Positions 35,587-44,017 of a stretch of 64,000 nt of DNA are shown in pieces. Origin of the DNA: Roseateles_B flavus (lineage in GTDB: Bacteria > Pseudomonadota > Gammaproteobacteria > Burkholderiales > Burkholderiaceae_C). The number at the start of each line of letters is the position of its first letter. Positions within the stretch are counted from its first letter, which is position 1. Position numbers and translations under genes: made by a program. The stretch lies in contig NZ_JBDPZC010000013.1 in assembly GCF_039872765.1 (NCBI RefSeq), positions 62,001 through 126,000 of the forward strand, read 5' to 3'. The notes under the pieces are model-generated. The model had not been told where the DNA came from, ran no database searches, and saw only the letters and a program-made list of their open reading frames with translations.

Positions 35587-36591
35587 ATGAAGAAGTACAC
35601 CCTGGCCCTCCTCGCTGCCCTGGCCCCCATGGGCTCTGCGCTGGCCACCGAAAACGGCCAGCTGCGCGCGCTGCTGGGCGCCCCCAGCTACGAGCTCGCC
35701 ACGCCTCAGTTCCCCGGCTGGTACGGCCAGCTCTGGCTGCAGCACTACAGCGCCCGCCGCCTCAAGGGCGATGACGGCCAGGCCCTGCAGACACAGGCCG
35801 CCACCCCGCTGGGCACGCTGCCGGTGCAGATCCAGGGCGAGATCGAGGCCGATGTCTTCGTGGCCCGCGGCACCTGGGTCACCGAGAAGCTGGTGGCCGA
35901 CGGCCGCCTGGGCTTCTCCGCCACCCTGCCCCTGGTGCGCCAGCGCAATGACATCCACCTGAGCGCCACCCTGCCTGCCGGCGTGCCGGCCGGTGCCGCC
36001 GCCGCCGTGCAGAACCTGCTGGACCAGCAGGGCGCCCAACGCTCCGGCAGCAAGAGCGGCCAGGGCGACCTGGACCTCGCCGGCTTCGTGGACTGGCAGC
36101 AGGACGACAGCCGGCTGGTCCTGGGCCTCAGCGTGGTCGCCCCCACCGGCGCCTACGACGCCCAGCGGGCCGTGAACCCCGGTGCCGGCAAGTTCTGGAC
36201 GGTGCGCCCGCTGGTGCTGGCGTCCAAGGTCTGGGAGAACGGCCTGGAGCTGGGCCTGCGTGCCACCTATTCGGTCAACACCCGCAACACCGACACCGAC
36301 GTGCGCTCCGGCCAGTACCTGCATGCCGACTACGCCGCCATGTACCGCGTCAACGACGCCTGGCGCCTGGGCCTGCAGGGCTATCTGGTCGAGCAGACCA
36401 CGAACGACAACGGGCCCGGCGTGGCCGCCGGCGGCAACAAGGCCCGCGTGCGCGCCCTGGGCCCCATGCTGGCCTATGTGTCCGAAGACGGCGTGTGGTC
36501 GGCCGACGTGAAGGTGCTGAAGGAATTCGCCGTGCGCAACCGCCCCCAGGGCACGACCACCTGGGTGCGACTGAACCTGCGGCTGGACTGA
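35587..36591 (+). CDS. Outer-membrane MetA-pathway / SphA-family transporter-like protein
   Basis: This secreted protein of 334 residues has a signal peptide (MKKYTLALLAALAPMGSALA, cleavage about 20/21). The mature sequence is a series of amphipathic strands ending in an aromatic/charged WVRLNLRLD terminus, as in outer-membrane beta-barrels. Strands such as DLDLAGFVDWQQDDSRLVLGLSVVAPTG and YLHADYAAMYRVNDAWRLGLQGYLVEQ resemble PF13557 (phenol MetA-pathway proteins). Uptake of an aromatic or hydrophobic substrate is the usual guess; no catabolic genes are next to it. A terminator follows at 36626. Confidence 0.75.
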   Translation: MKKYTLALLAALAPMGSALATENGQLRALLGAPSYELATPQFPGWYGQLWLQHYSARRLKGDDGQALQTQAATPLGTLPVQIQGEIEADVFVARGTWVTEKLVADGRLGFSATLPLVRQRNDIHLSATLPAGVPAGAAAAVQNLLDQQGAQRSGSKSGQGDLDLAGFVDWQQDDSRLVLGLSVVAPTGAYDAQRAVNPGAGKFWTVRPLVLASKVWENGLELGLRATYSVNTRNTDTDVRSGQYLHADYAAMYRVNDAWRLGLQGYLVEQTTNDNGPGVAAGGNKARVRALGPMLAYVSEDGVWSADVKVLKEFAVRNRPQGTTTWVRLNLRLD

Positions 36592-36625
36592 ACCCCGGGC
36601 GCGCGCCCCTGAGGCGCCGTGAACG

Positions 36626-36654
36626 AAAAAGGCCGGGCATCTGCCCGGCCTTTT
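36626..36654. terminator. Bidirectional Rho-independent terminator
   Basis: GGCCGGGCA (36631-36639) and TGCCCGGCC (36642-36650) form a 9-bp stem with AAAAA before and TTTT after, so it works on both strands. It lies between the converging MetA-like gene and the TonB-dependent receptor gene. Confidence 0.92.
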
Positions 36655-36694
36655 GCTTGGGAGGGCCGCGAAACCGCGGCCGCCCTCAGCGGGA

Positions 36695-39547
36695 TCAATA
36701 GAAGGTGTACTCGGCGCTCAGGCGCAGCATGCGGCCCTGCACGTCCTCGCGGTCCGGCGGAATGATGCCGCCGACACCGAAGCCGCGGTAGTCCACCGGC
36801 GGACGGGTGTCGAGCAGATTGCGGACGTTGGCACTCAGGCGCAGCGCCTTGATGGGGCTGTAGCTGATGTTGTAGTCCACGCGCGAGTAGGCGCCATAGC
36901 GGCACTGATCTTCAGACAGGCCCTTGGTCTTGGCGCAGTCCGCCACGGTCCAGGCGGCCGAGTTGAAGTCGCTGTTGAGGGCCGTGCTGTTCTGGTAGTG
37001 GAAGCTCAGCTGCTGAGCCACCTTGCCCAGGCTGTGCGACAGCGCCAGCTTGGACTTCCAGCGCGGGTAGCTGTAGCGGCCCGCCAGGTTGTCACCGTAG
37101 CCACCGTTCGTGCCCAGCAGCGGGCTCCAGTTCTTCAGCTGGATCAGGTAGGTCAGGTCCAGGTCCAGGCCCAGGGTGCCGATGTCGGTCGATCGCTGTG
37201 CCTTGAAGCCCAGGTCGATGCCCGAGGTCTTGGTGCGGAACAGGTTCTCGAAGCTCGCCACCACCGAGGACAGACGGCCGGCGGTCACGCCGTACTTGGC
37301 CTGTGCTGCGGCGTCGAAGATGGGATCGTTTGCCAGGCTGTCGCGGTTGACGATGCCGGGCGCCAGGGTGTCCTCGACGTTCAGCAGGTCATTGGTGGAC
37401 TTGCGGCCGATTTCGTCCTTGCGCACGATGTGCCAGTAGTCGACGGTCACCGACACGTCCTTGGCCGGCGAGAAGGCCATGCCCAGGGTGCGGCTGACCG
37501 AGGTCTCGGGCTTCAGGTCCGGGTTGTGGGCCACGATGCTGGCCACGCCGCGCGAGCATTCGCCCACCACGTTGTCAGCCTTGGCGATCAGCAGCTGCTT
37601 GTTCGGATCGCTGTTGGGCAGCTTGGCGGCATCGGCCTTCAGGTCGCGGGCGTAGTCCGTGGCGGCCTTGCAGCGCTTCGGGTCGTTGACGCCGTTGGTG
37701 AAGGCGAACTTGGTCGAGGGGGCGCTCTCGGTCAGGTTCGGGGCGCGGAAGCCGCTCTCGATGGTGCCGCGGAACAGCAGGTCACGCGTCGGCTGGAAGC
37801 GGGCGCTCAGCTTGGGCGAGAAGTGCGCCGAGATGCCGGGGAACTTGTCCACGCGACCGGCAGCCTGCAGCTCCAGGGACTTGAACACCGGGATGTTCGC
37901 CTCACCGAAGAAGGCCGAGAAGCTGCGCGAGGCATTGGCGCTGACCGAGCCGTAGCCGACGATGTCGCCGTTCTGCAGGCCACCGGTCGGGGTGATCTTC
38001 ATTTCCTCGCGGCGCACTTCGGCACCGGCGGCGAAGCCGATCGGGCCGGCCGGCAGGTTGCCGACTTCTCCCGACACGCGGGCGTCGGCGAAGTACTGCG
38101 TGATGCGGGCGTCGTAGCCGAACACCGGGAAGAGCTTGTCCAGCACTTCGGCGCTGTTCTGCTGGCCGATCTTGTAGCCGTTGGGCTTGTTGAAGAAATC
38201 GGCATCCAGCACCGGCTTGGTGTAGTCGCCGATGACTTCCTTGAAGCCCTTCACGCTGAAGGAGCCGCGCTGGTCCGAACGGGTCTTGCCACCCATGGCG
38301 CCGACGGCGGTCTCCCAGTCGTAGTTGCCCGTCGTGCCCTTCAGGCCGGCCAGCACGCGGTACTGGTCGGTGGTGGAACGCTTGCTGGCGTCGGAGTCGA
38401 CGAAGCGATAACGGAACTCGGCCTCGGCACCCGTGTTGTTCAGCGGGTGGCCGGCGGGCAGGCCGCGGTCACGGTAGCTCAACAGGCCGTTGGTGCTGGG
38501 ATCACCCCACACCGTGGCGCCCAGGCCCGAGCCATAGGCCGGGTGCGCGCTCTGGTAGCTGGTCTTGTTGCGGGCGAACACGGCCTCGGCGAAGGCCTGC
38601 AGGTCTGCGTTGAACTGGTACTTGCCGGAGACAATGCCCGTCACGCGGTCCGACGAGGGTTGGGCCTCGAAGCGCTCGTAGCGGTTGTACTGGCACAGGC
38701 CGTTGATGACGCTGGACTCGGCGCAGCCGGTCACCGGCACCAGGCCCAGCTTGCCGTTGGGCAGCTTGGACATCACATTGCCGGGATAGGAATAGCTCGA
38801 GGGCGTGCCGTAGCCGCTGGAGTACTTGCCGTAGGCCGGGTTCACATCGTCCAGCACCTCGTTCCACATCACCGTCTCGCGGGTGTAGACGTCGACGTTG
38901 GCCAGCACGTTGAAGCGGTCCTTGGCCAGGTCGCCATAGCCGGCGGTCAGGGTGACGGCCTTGTTGTCGAAGCGCTGGTTCTGCAGCGAGGTCTCGGACG
39001 TGACCTTGCCGATCAGGCCCTGGAAGTCGCGGCGGGTGATGATGTTGATCACACCGGCCACGGCGTCCGAACCGTACAGCGAGGAGCCGCCGCTGCGCAG
39101 GATTTCCACGCGCTCCACGGCTTCCACCGGCAGGGTGTCGATGTTGGTGAAGACCTGGTTGTAGTCGGCCAGCGGGTAGGAGGCCACGCGGCGGAAGTTC
39201 AGCAGGATCAGGGTGGACTGCTTGCCCAGGTTGCGCAGCGAGGCCGAGCTGGCGCCGCCGGCGAAGCTGTTGCTGCCACCGAGGTCGCTGAGGCTGCCGG
39301 TGCTGGCGGCGAGCTGACCGATCAGCTCACGGACGGTGCCGGCACCGCTCTTGGCGATGTCCTCACGACGCACCACTTGCACCGGAGACGAACCCTCGGC
39401 ATCCACACGCTTGATGTGACTGCCGATGATTTCAACCCGTTCCAGCTGTTGCGGCTCGGCGGCGCTGGCTGCACCACAGCTCAGGCTGCTGGCGATGGCA
39501 ATGCTGGTCAGGGCCAGCTTGCCCTGACGATCGATATAGCGAGACAT
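36695..39547 (-). CDS. TonB-dependent outer-membrane receptor
   Basis: This 950-residue outer-membrane transporter imports a large ligand using TonB energy. The start at 39547 (MSRYIDRQGKLALTS) gives a signal peptide ending AASA at about residue 29. The TonB-box region is LERVEIIGSHIKRVD, of the Xanthomonas/Caulobacter type often linked to carbohydrates or peptides rather than siderophores. The plug (about 50-170) has SLRNLGKQSTLILLN and GGSSLYGSDAVAGVINIITRR. The remaining 22-strand barrel ends in LRLSAEYTFY with terminal aromatic residue. No neighbouring gene reveals the ligand. Confidence 0.93.
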   Translation of the reverse strand: MSRYIDRQGKLALTSIAIASSLSCGAASAAEPQQLERVEIIGSHIKRVDAEGSSPVQVVRREDIAKSGAGTVRELIGQLAASTGSLSDLGGSNSFAGGASSASLRNLGKQSTLILLNFRRVASYPLADYNQVFTNIDTLPVEAVERVEILRSGGSSLYGSDAVAGVINIITRRDFQGLIGKVTSETSLQNQRFDNKAVTLTAGYGDLAKDRFNVLANVDVYTRETVMWNEVLDDVNPAYGKYSSGYGTPSSYSYPGNVMSKLPNGKLGLVPVTGCAESSVINGLCQYNRYERFEAQPSSDRVTGIVSGKYQFNADLQAFAEAVFARNKTSYQSAHPAYGSGLGATVWGDPSTNGLLSYRDRGLPAGHPLNNTGAEAEFRYRFVDSDASKRSTTDQYRVLAGLKGTTGNYDWETAVGAMGGKTRSDQRGSFSVKGFKEVIGDYTKPVLDADFFNKPNGYKIGQQNSAEVLDKLFPVFGYDARITQYFADARVSGEVGNLPAGPIGFAAGAEVRREEMKITPTGGLQNGDIVGYGSVSANASRSFSAFFGEANIPVFKSLELQAAGRVDKFPGISAHFSPKLSARFQPTRDLLFRGTIESGFRAPNLTESAPSTKFAFTNGVNDPKRCKAATDYARDLKADAAKLPNSDPNKQLLIAKADNVVGECSRGVASIVAHNPDLKPETSVSRTLGMAFSPAKDVSVTVDYWHIVRKDEIGRKSTNDLLNVEDTLAPGIVNRDSLANDPIFDAAAQAKYGVTAGRLSSVVASFENLFRTKTSGIDLGFKAQRSTDIGTLGLDLDLTYLIQLKNWSPLLGTNGGYGDNLAGRYSYPRWKSKLALSHSLGKVAQQLSFHYQNSTALNSDFNSAAWTVADCAKTKGLSEDQCRYGAYSRVDYNISYSPIKALRLSANVRNLLDTRPPVDYRGFGVGGIIPPDREDVQGRMLRLSAEYTFY

Positions 39548-39719
39548 GGGAAACCCTCTGTTCAACGAGCCCCTCACTGCGGCGAGGGGCGTTCTTGGTG
39601 TTGCGCCAACCGGAGCCGCAAAGGGCTCGCGCAGCTGAGCGAGGGGCAATTGTTTCACCAGCTTTACAAACAACGCATCACGACGACACAAAGAGCCGCA
39701 TTTCGATGCGTGTTAGCTA

Positions 39720-39771
39720 CAGGCAAACCCTGTTCTTCACTATCCGAACATCAAATCAAGGGCAAACCCTG
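39720..39771 (-). repeat. Direct repeats upstream of the TonB-dependent receptor
   Basis: CAGGCAAACCCTG (39720-39732) and AGGGCAAACCCTG (39759-39771) recur 39 bp apart; each is a near-palindrome around CAAA. They lie 173-224 bp upstream of the receptor start, in an unusually AT-rich stretch. They may bind a regulator of the receptor or of the copper chaperone downstream on the same strand. Otherwise the 243-bp gap (39548-39790) shows no gene. Confidence 0.55.
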
Positions 39772-39790
39772 ATTCCTCAGGGCGGCGCGC

Positions 39791-39988
39791 TCAGCCCGCA
39801 GCCGGCGGGTAGCCCGCCTCGCTCAGCAGGGCGGCCAGGCGGGCGTCGTCCAGACGGCTCTGGACCTGCACCGTGCGGGCCTCGCGCTGGAACTCCAGGC
39901 GGACCTCGGGATCGGCGGCCTTCAGCGCCTCGGTGATGGCGGCCACGCAATGGCCGCAGCTCATGTCGGGAAGGTGGAAGCTGCTCAT
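39791..39988 (-). CDS. Heavy-metal-associated domain copper chaperone (CopZ-like)
   Basis: This is a single 65-residue HMA domain. The metal-binding loop is MSCGHC (residues 9-14, ligands C11 and C14), within the beta-alpha-beta-beta-alpha-beta pattern that ends in LLSEAGYPPA. Such proteins carry Cu(I) to a P-type ATPase. It is divergent from copA and has its own MerR-type promoter (40021-40051), so it is probably switched on with copA by the same regulator. Confidence 0.93.
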   Translation of the reverse strand: MSSFHLPDMSCGHCVAAITEALKAADPEVRLEFQREARTVQVQSRLDDARLAALLSEAGYPPAAG

Positions 39989-40020
39989 GAGGGGGTCCTC
40001 GCGGTTTCGATGACGGCCGC

Positions 40021-40051
40021 AGCTTAATCATTCCCATCATGGCAAGGTCAA
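40021..40051 (-). promoter_or_regulatory. CueR/MerR-type promoter of the copZ-like gene
   Basis: On the minus strand TTGACC (40051-40046) and TAAGCT (40026-40021) are separated by exactly 19 bp, the overlong spacer typical of MerR-family activated promoters. The spacer holds CCTTGCC-ATGAT-GGGAATG, a CueR-like partial dyad. Confidence 0.7.
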
Positions 40052-40097
40052 GCCACTGGCGGCTTTCCTCACTGCCCGAACGGGCATGGTCGGCCGC

Positions 40098-40128
40098 TTG
40101 ACCTTACCATCAGGTGAAGCTTGAGACT
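40098..40128 (+). promoter_or_regulatory. CueR/MerR-type promoter of copA
   Basis: TTGACC (40098-40103) is followed by the same TTxCCAT start as the facing promoter (TTACCAT against TTGCCAT) and a partial dyad ACC-ATCA-GGT. A 19-bp spacer places the -10 at GAGACT (40123-40128), which is poor by consensus, as expected if an activator is needed. The copA ATG (40135) is then close to the transcription start. Confidence 0.6.
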
Positions 40129-40134
40129 GCAGCC

Positions 40135-42552
40135 ATGAACACATCCGCCACCCTGAGCCTGCCCGTCACGGGCATGAGCTGCGCGTCCTGCGTCAAACGT
40201 GTCGAGCGCCTGCTGGGCCAGGTGCCCGGCGTCAGCGCCGTCACGGTCAATCTGGCCACCGAACAGGCCGACCTGAGCGGCCAGCCCAGTCTGCAGGACC
40301 TGGCCCAGGCCCTGCGCAAGGGGGGCTACGGCCTGCGCGAGAGGCAATGGCAGCTGCACATCACGGGCATGACCTGCGCGTCCTGCGTCGGCCGCATCGA
40401 GAAGGTGCTGCGCAAGCTGCCTGGGGTGCTGGAGGCCAGCGTCAACCTGGCGACCGAGACCGCCAGCGTGCGTGCCCTGTCCAACACCGACAGCGACGCC
40501 CTCATCGCCGCCATCACCCAGGCCGGCTATGGGGCCCGCCTGCTGGACGACGGCAGCGAGCCGGCGGGCGAGGAGCCGCAAAGCCTCTGGCAGTCCCTGC
40601 AGGAGGGGCGGCTGGGCCTGGTCCTCGCCGTGCTGCTGAGCCTGCCCCTGGTCCTGCCCATGGTGGGCATGCTCTGGGGCGCACACTGGATGCTCAATGG
40701 CTGGATCCAGCTGGTCCTGGCCACGCCAGTGCAGTTCCTGATGGGCGCGCGCTTCTATCGCAAGGGCTGGGCCGCACTGAAGGCCGGCAGCGGCACCATG
40801 GACTTGCTGGTTGCCCTGGGCACCAGCGCGGCCTACGGACTCTCGGTCTACGAGCTGCTGCGCCACGGCCCCATGAGCATGTCGCTGTACTTCGAATCCG
40901 CTGCCGTGGTCATCACGCTCGTGCTGCTGGGCAAGCACCTGGAGGCCCGCGCCAAGCACCGCACCACCGAGGCCATCCGCGCCCTGCGCCAGCTGCGCCC
41001 CGAGACCGCCCGCAAGCGCCGCGCCGACGGCAGCGAGCAGGAGCTGCCCGTGGCTGCCCTGATGCTGGGCGACCGCGTGGTGGTGCGGCCGGGCGAGCGC
41101 ATCCCGGTCGACGGCACCGTGCTGGAAGGCGCCAGTCATGTGGACGAGTCCCTGATCACGGGCGAGAGCCTGCCCGTGCCGAGGGGCGTGGGCGAGGCCG
41201 TCATCGGCGGCGCCGTCAATGGCGAGGGCCTGCTGCTGCTGGAGGTGCGTGCGCTGGGTGCGGAGTCCACGCTGTCGCGCATCGTGCGTCTGGTTGAATC
41301 GGCGCAGGCGGGCAAGGCGCCCATCCAGCGTCTGGTCGACCAGGTCAGCGCCGTCTTCGTGCCGGTGGTGGTGGCTATAGCCGTCCTGACCCTGCTGGCC
41401 TGGGGCTTCAGCACCGGCGACTGGGAACGCGCCCTGCTGCACGCCGTGGCGGTGCTGGTCATCGCCTGCCCCTGCGCCCTGGGCCTGGCGACGCCTGCCG
41501 CGCTGATGGCCGGCACCGGCGTGGCGGCACGCCGCGGCCTGCTGATCAAGGACGCCGAGGCCCTGGAGCTGGCACGCAAGCTGCAGGTCGTCGCCTTCGA
41601 CAAGACCGGCACGCTCACCGAAGGTCACCCCAGGCTGCTGGACCTGCAGGCCAGCCCCCTCATCGACGACACCGGCCTGCTGCGCCTGGCGGCCATCCTG
41701 CAGCAGGGCAGCGAGCACCCGCTGGCCAAGGCGGTGCTGGCCTCGTGGCAGGCACGCCCGGAAGGCGGGGGTCAGGTCTTGCCAAAGCCCACCGATTTCC
41801 GTGCCGTGGCCGGCCGCGGGCTGGAGGCCATGCTCGAGAACGAGCGCTTGATGCTCGGCAGCAGCCGCTACATGCAGGAGCTGGGCGTGGACCTCGGCGC
41901 CCTGCAGGACCGCGCGCAGGCCCTGCAGTCGCAGGGGCGGACCCTCTCCTGGCTGGCTCGCCGCACGGAGGCGGCTGCGGCGCCCGAGCTGCTGGGCCTG
42001 CTGGCCTTCGGCGACCCGATCAAGCCGAGCTCCCGCGAGGCCATCGCGCAGCTGCGCCGGCTGGGGGTGCGCACCGTGCTGCTGAGCGGAGACAACCGCG
42101 GTGCCGCCGAAGCCGTGGGACGCGAGCTGGGCCTGGACGAAGTGCACGCCGAGGTGCTGCCTGAGCACAAGGCCCAGCAGGTGACCGCGCTCAAGGCCGG
42201 TGGCCAGTGCGTGGCCATGGTGGGCGACGGCATCAACGACGCGCCGGCGCTGGCCGCCGCCGACGTGGGTCTGGCCATGGGCAGTGGCACCGACGTCGCC
42301 ATGCACGCCGCCGGCATCACCCTGATGCGCTCGGATCCGCGCCTGGTGGCCGAGGCCATTGCCCTGTCGCGGCGCACCGTGGCCAAGATCCGACAGAACC
42401 TCTTCTGGGCCTTTGCCTACAACGTCGTGGGCATCCCTCTGGCGGCCCTGGGCCTGCTCAGCCCCGTGATCGCGGGCGCGGCCATGGCGCTGTCCAGTGT
42501 CACCGTGATCAGCAATGCGCTGCTGCTGCAGCGCTGGAGGCCGCACGAATGA
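40135..42552 (+). CDS. copA: Copper-exporting P1B-type ATPase
   Basis: This inner-membrane pump expels Cu(I) from the cytoplasm. From ATG 40135 it has 805 residues. Two N-terminal HMA domains carry C16-C19 (MSCASC) and C81-C84 (MTCASC). Eight transmembrane segments include the CPC motif at C445-P446-C447. The phosphorylated Asp is D489 in DKTGTLTEG; TGE appears as LITGESLPV and the hinge as GDGINDAPALAAADVG. A GTG at 40114 is in frame but lies upstream of the predicted transcription start. It overlaps the cueR start by 4 bases. Confidence 0.96.
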   Translation: MNTSATLSLPVTGMSCASCVKRVERLLGQVPGVSAVTVNLATEQADLSGQPSLQDLAQALRKGGYGLRERQWQLHITGMTCASCVGRIEKVLRKLPGVLEASVNLATETASVRALSNTDSDALIAAITQAGYGARLLDDGSEPAGEEPQSLWQSLQEGRLGLVLAVLLSLPLVLPMVGMLWGAHWMLNGWIQLVLATPVQFLMGARFYRKGWAALKAGSGTMDLLVALGTSAAYGLSVYELLRHGPMSMSLYFESAAVVITLVLLGKHLEARAKHRTTEAIRALRQLRPETARKRRADGSEQELPVAALMLGDRVVVRPGERIPVDGTVLEGASHVDESLITGESLPVPRGVGEAVIGGAVNGEGLLLLEVRALGAESTLSRIVRLVESAQAGKAPIQRLVDQVSAVFVPVVVAIAVLTLLAWGFSTGDWERALLHAVAVLVIACPCALGLATPAALMAGTGVAARRGLLIKDAEALELARKLQVVAFDKTGTLTEGHPRLLDLQASPLIDDTGLLRLAAILQQGSEHPLAKAVLASWQARPEGGGQVLPKPTDFRAVAGRGLEAMLENERLMLGSSRYMQELGVDLGALQDRAQALQSQGRTLSWLARRTEAAAAPELLGLLAFGDPIKPSSREAIAQLRRLGVRTVLLSGDNRGAAEAVGRELGLDEVHAEVLPEHKAQQVTALKAGGQCVAMVGDGINDAPALAAADVGLAMGSGTDVAMHAAGITLMRSDPRLVAEAIALSRRTVAKIRQNLFWAFAYNVVGIPLAALGLLSPVIAGAAMALSSVTVISNALLLQRWRPHE

Positions 42553-42962
42553 ACGGACTGCTCAACATCGGCGAGGCAGCGGCCCGCTCCGGCGTGTCTG
42601 CCAAGATGCTGCGCCATTACGAGAGCCTGGGGCTGCTGGGCGAGGTCTCGCGCACCGACGCCGGCTACCGCCAGTACAGTGAGCGCGAAGTCCACATCCT
42701 GCGCTTCATCCGCCGCGGGCGGGACCTCGGCTTCTCCATGGCCGAGATCGCCGAGCTGCTGAAGCTCTGGCAGGACCGGCGCCGTGCCAGCAGCCAGGTC
42801 AAGAAGATCGCGCAGGCCCACATCGCCGACCTGGACCGCCGACTGGAGGAGATGCAGGCCATGCGCCAGACCCTGCTGCAGCTGACCCAGTGCTGCCACG
42901 GGGACGCGCGCCCCGACTGCCCCATCCTGGACGGCCTGGCGGGAGGGCCGGCCGCCGAGTGA
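42549..42962 (+). CDS. cueR: MerR-family copper-responsive activator
   Basis: This DNA-binding metal sensor has 137 residues. An N-terminal winged helix (MNGLLNIGEAAARSGVSAKMLRHYESLGLL) is followed by a long dimerisation helix (about 80-108) and a C-terminal metal loop C-H-G-D-A-R-P-D-C, two Cys with seven residues between. That is the CueR Cu(I) site. Its ATG overlaps the copA stop as ATGA, so it is made together with the pump and should activate the two 19-bp-spacer promoters at 40021-40128. Confidence 0.93.
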   Translation: MNGLLNIGEAAARSGVSAKMLRHYESLGLLGEVSRTDAGYRQYSEREVHILRFIRRGRDLGFSMAEIAELLKLWQDRRRASSQVKKIAQAHIADLDRRLEEMQAMRQTLLQLTQCCHGDARPDCPILDGLAGGPAAE

Positions 42963-42975
42963 GGCGGCCGCTGAC

Positions 42976-43989
42976 TCAGGCCGCCAGCGCCGCCAGCAGG
43001 GTGTTCTTGAGATCCTGCCGTCCCAGGCGCGCCGGACGCGAGCCGTCGGGCACGCCGATGTCGAAGCGGAACTCCTCGTCCACCAGCTCGATCCAGCGGC
43101 GCAGGCCGTAGCGCTCCCGCAGGCTGGCGGCGAAGTCGGCCATGCCGGACGCGTCGGCTGGAATGCCGGAGACCAGCGCATTCCAGCCCGGATCTGCGGC
43201 GGCGAGCAGCTCACGCGCCTGGTCCAGGTTGGCCAGGCAATCGCAGGCCAGGCCGGCCTGACCCAGCAGGCGGGCGCTCTCGACGCGGCTGGGCTCATGC
43301 GGATCCAGGACCAGCACCCGCAGGGCCAGGTCCAGGCGGCGGCGCGGCAGGCGTTCGTCCTCGACGCTCTCGGGCTCGGCGGCGAGATGTCCCAGGTGCA
43401 GTGTCAGGTCCACCGTGCCGGCGTGCTGACCTTCGCGCCGCTCCAGGGCCCAGCCTCTCGCCCGGGCGAGCAGGCGCAGCAGCTGCCAGTGGAGCTCGTC
43501 CTCGCTGGCCGCCTGGCCCACGCCCGACAGGCGCAGCACCTGGCGCGACTCGTCGAGGGCCGCCACGCTGAGGCGCACATCGCGCCCGCCCGACAGGGCA
43601 TGGCCCAGCATCAGGTCCAGGGCGTGCTGCAGAAGGCCGGCATCCAGCGACTGGACCAGGGCGGGCCCTGCCTGCAGCTCGGCCTGCAGCCCGGCCTTCT
43701 GCCAGGCTGGCCGCCACTGCTGCAGGGCCTGGGCGGCCGCGGCCTGCAGGTCCACGGGCTCGGCCGCTGCCGGCCGGGTGCCCCGCAAGGCATGGACCAG
43801 GGCCTGCATCTCCAGGCCCAGCTGCTCCAGCTCGGTGCCTGCCTGCAGGACGAGCCCCGGATCACCGGCCGCGGCCTGGAGCCGCAGGGCATGGCGGGCC
43901 AGCCATTCGCCCAGGCTGCTCAGCAGGAAGGCTGGCACTTCGAGGCTCAGGGGGCCGGCCAGGAGGGCGGAGGCGGGGGACGGCTTCAT
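42976..43989 (-). CDS. Degenerate histidine-kinase/receiver-like protein downstream of a GspE-type ATPase
   Basis: I do not recognise a named family for this 337-residue protein. The start at 43989 has a GGAG site about 8 bases away. Residues 20-110 are helical (LEQLGLEMQALVHALRG) like a dimerisation domain. Residues 110-215 have the strand-helix spacing of an HATPase domain but no N-box Asn or G-boxes. From about 235, LRVLVLDPHEPSRVESARLLGQAGL resembles the start of a receiver domain, yet only one acidic residue remains, and the phospho-acceptor position reads LVSGIP without Asp. It lies 28 bp after the ATPase gene, so it is probably a non-catalytic regulatory partner. Confidence 0.55.
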   Translation of the reverse strand: MKPSPASALLAGPLSLEVPAFLLSSLGEWLARHALRLQAAAGDPGLVLQAGTELEQLGLEMQALVHALRGTRPAAAEPVDLQAAAAQALQQWRPAWQKAGLQAELQAGPALVQSLDAGLLQHALDLMLGHALSGGRDVRLSVAALDESRQVLRLSGVGQAASEDELHWQLLRLLARARGWALERREGQHAGTVDLTLHLGHLAAEPESVEDERLPRRRLDLALRVLVLDPHEPSRVESARLLGQAGLACDCLANLDQARELLAAADPGWNALVSGIPADASGMADFAASLRERYGLRRWIELVDEEFRFDIGVPDGSRPARLGRQDLKNTLLAALAA

Positions 43990-44017
43990 CGGTGGCTCCT
44001 TCAAGTCACGGGGGGAT

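Noticed and set aside
36653..39772. Plus-strand ORF of 1039 codons
   Set aside because: It is antisense to the TonB-dependent receptor, whose plug and barrel motifs are clear. The antisense product is His/Val/Gln-rich low complexity.
40114..40134. GTG at 40114 as the copA start
   Set aside because: It lies within the spacer of the predicted MerR-type promoter, upstream of the likely transcription start. The ATG at 40135 gives the normal N-terminus.
40069..42546. Minus-strand ORF of 825 codons
   Set aside because: It is antisense to copA and composed of His/Gln/Ala/Gly; open only because of high GC content.
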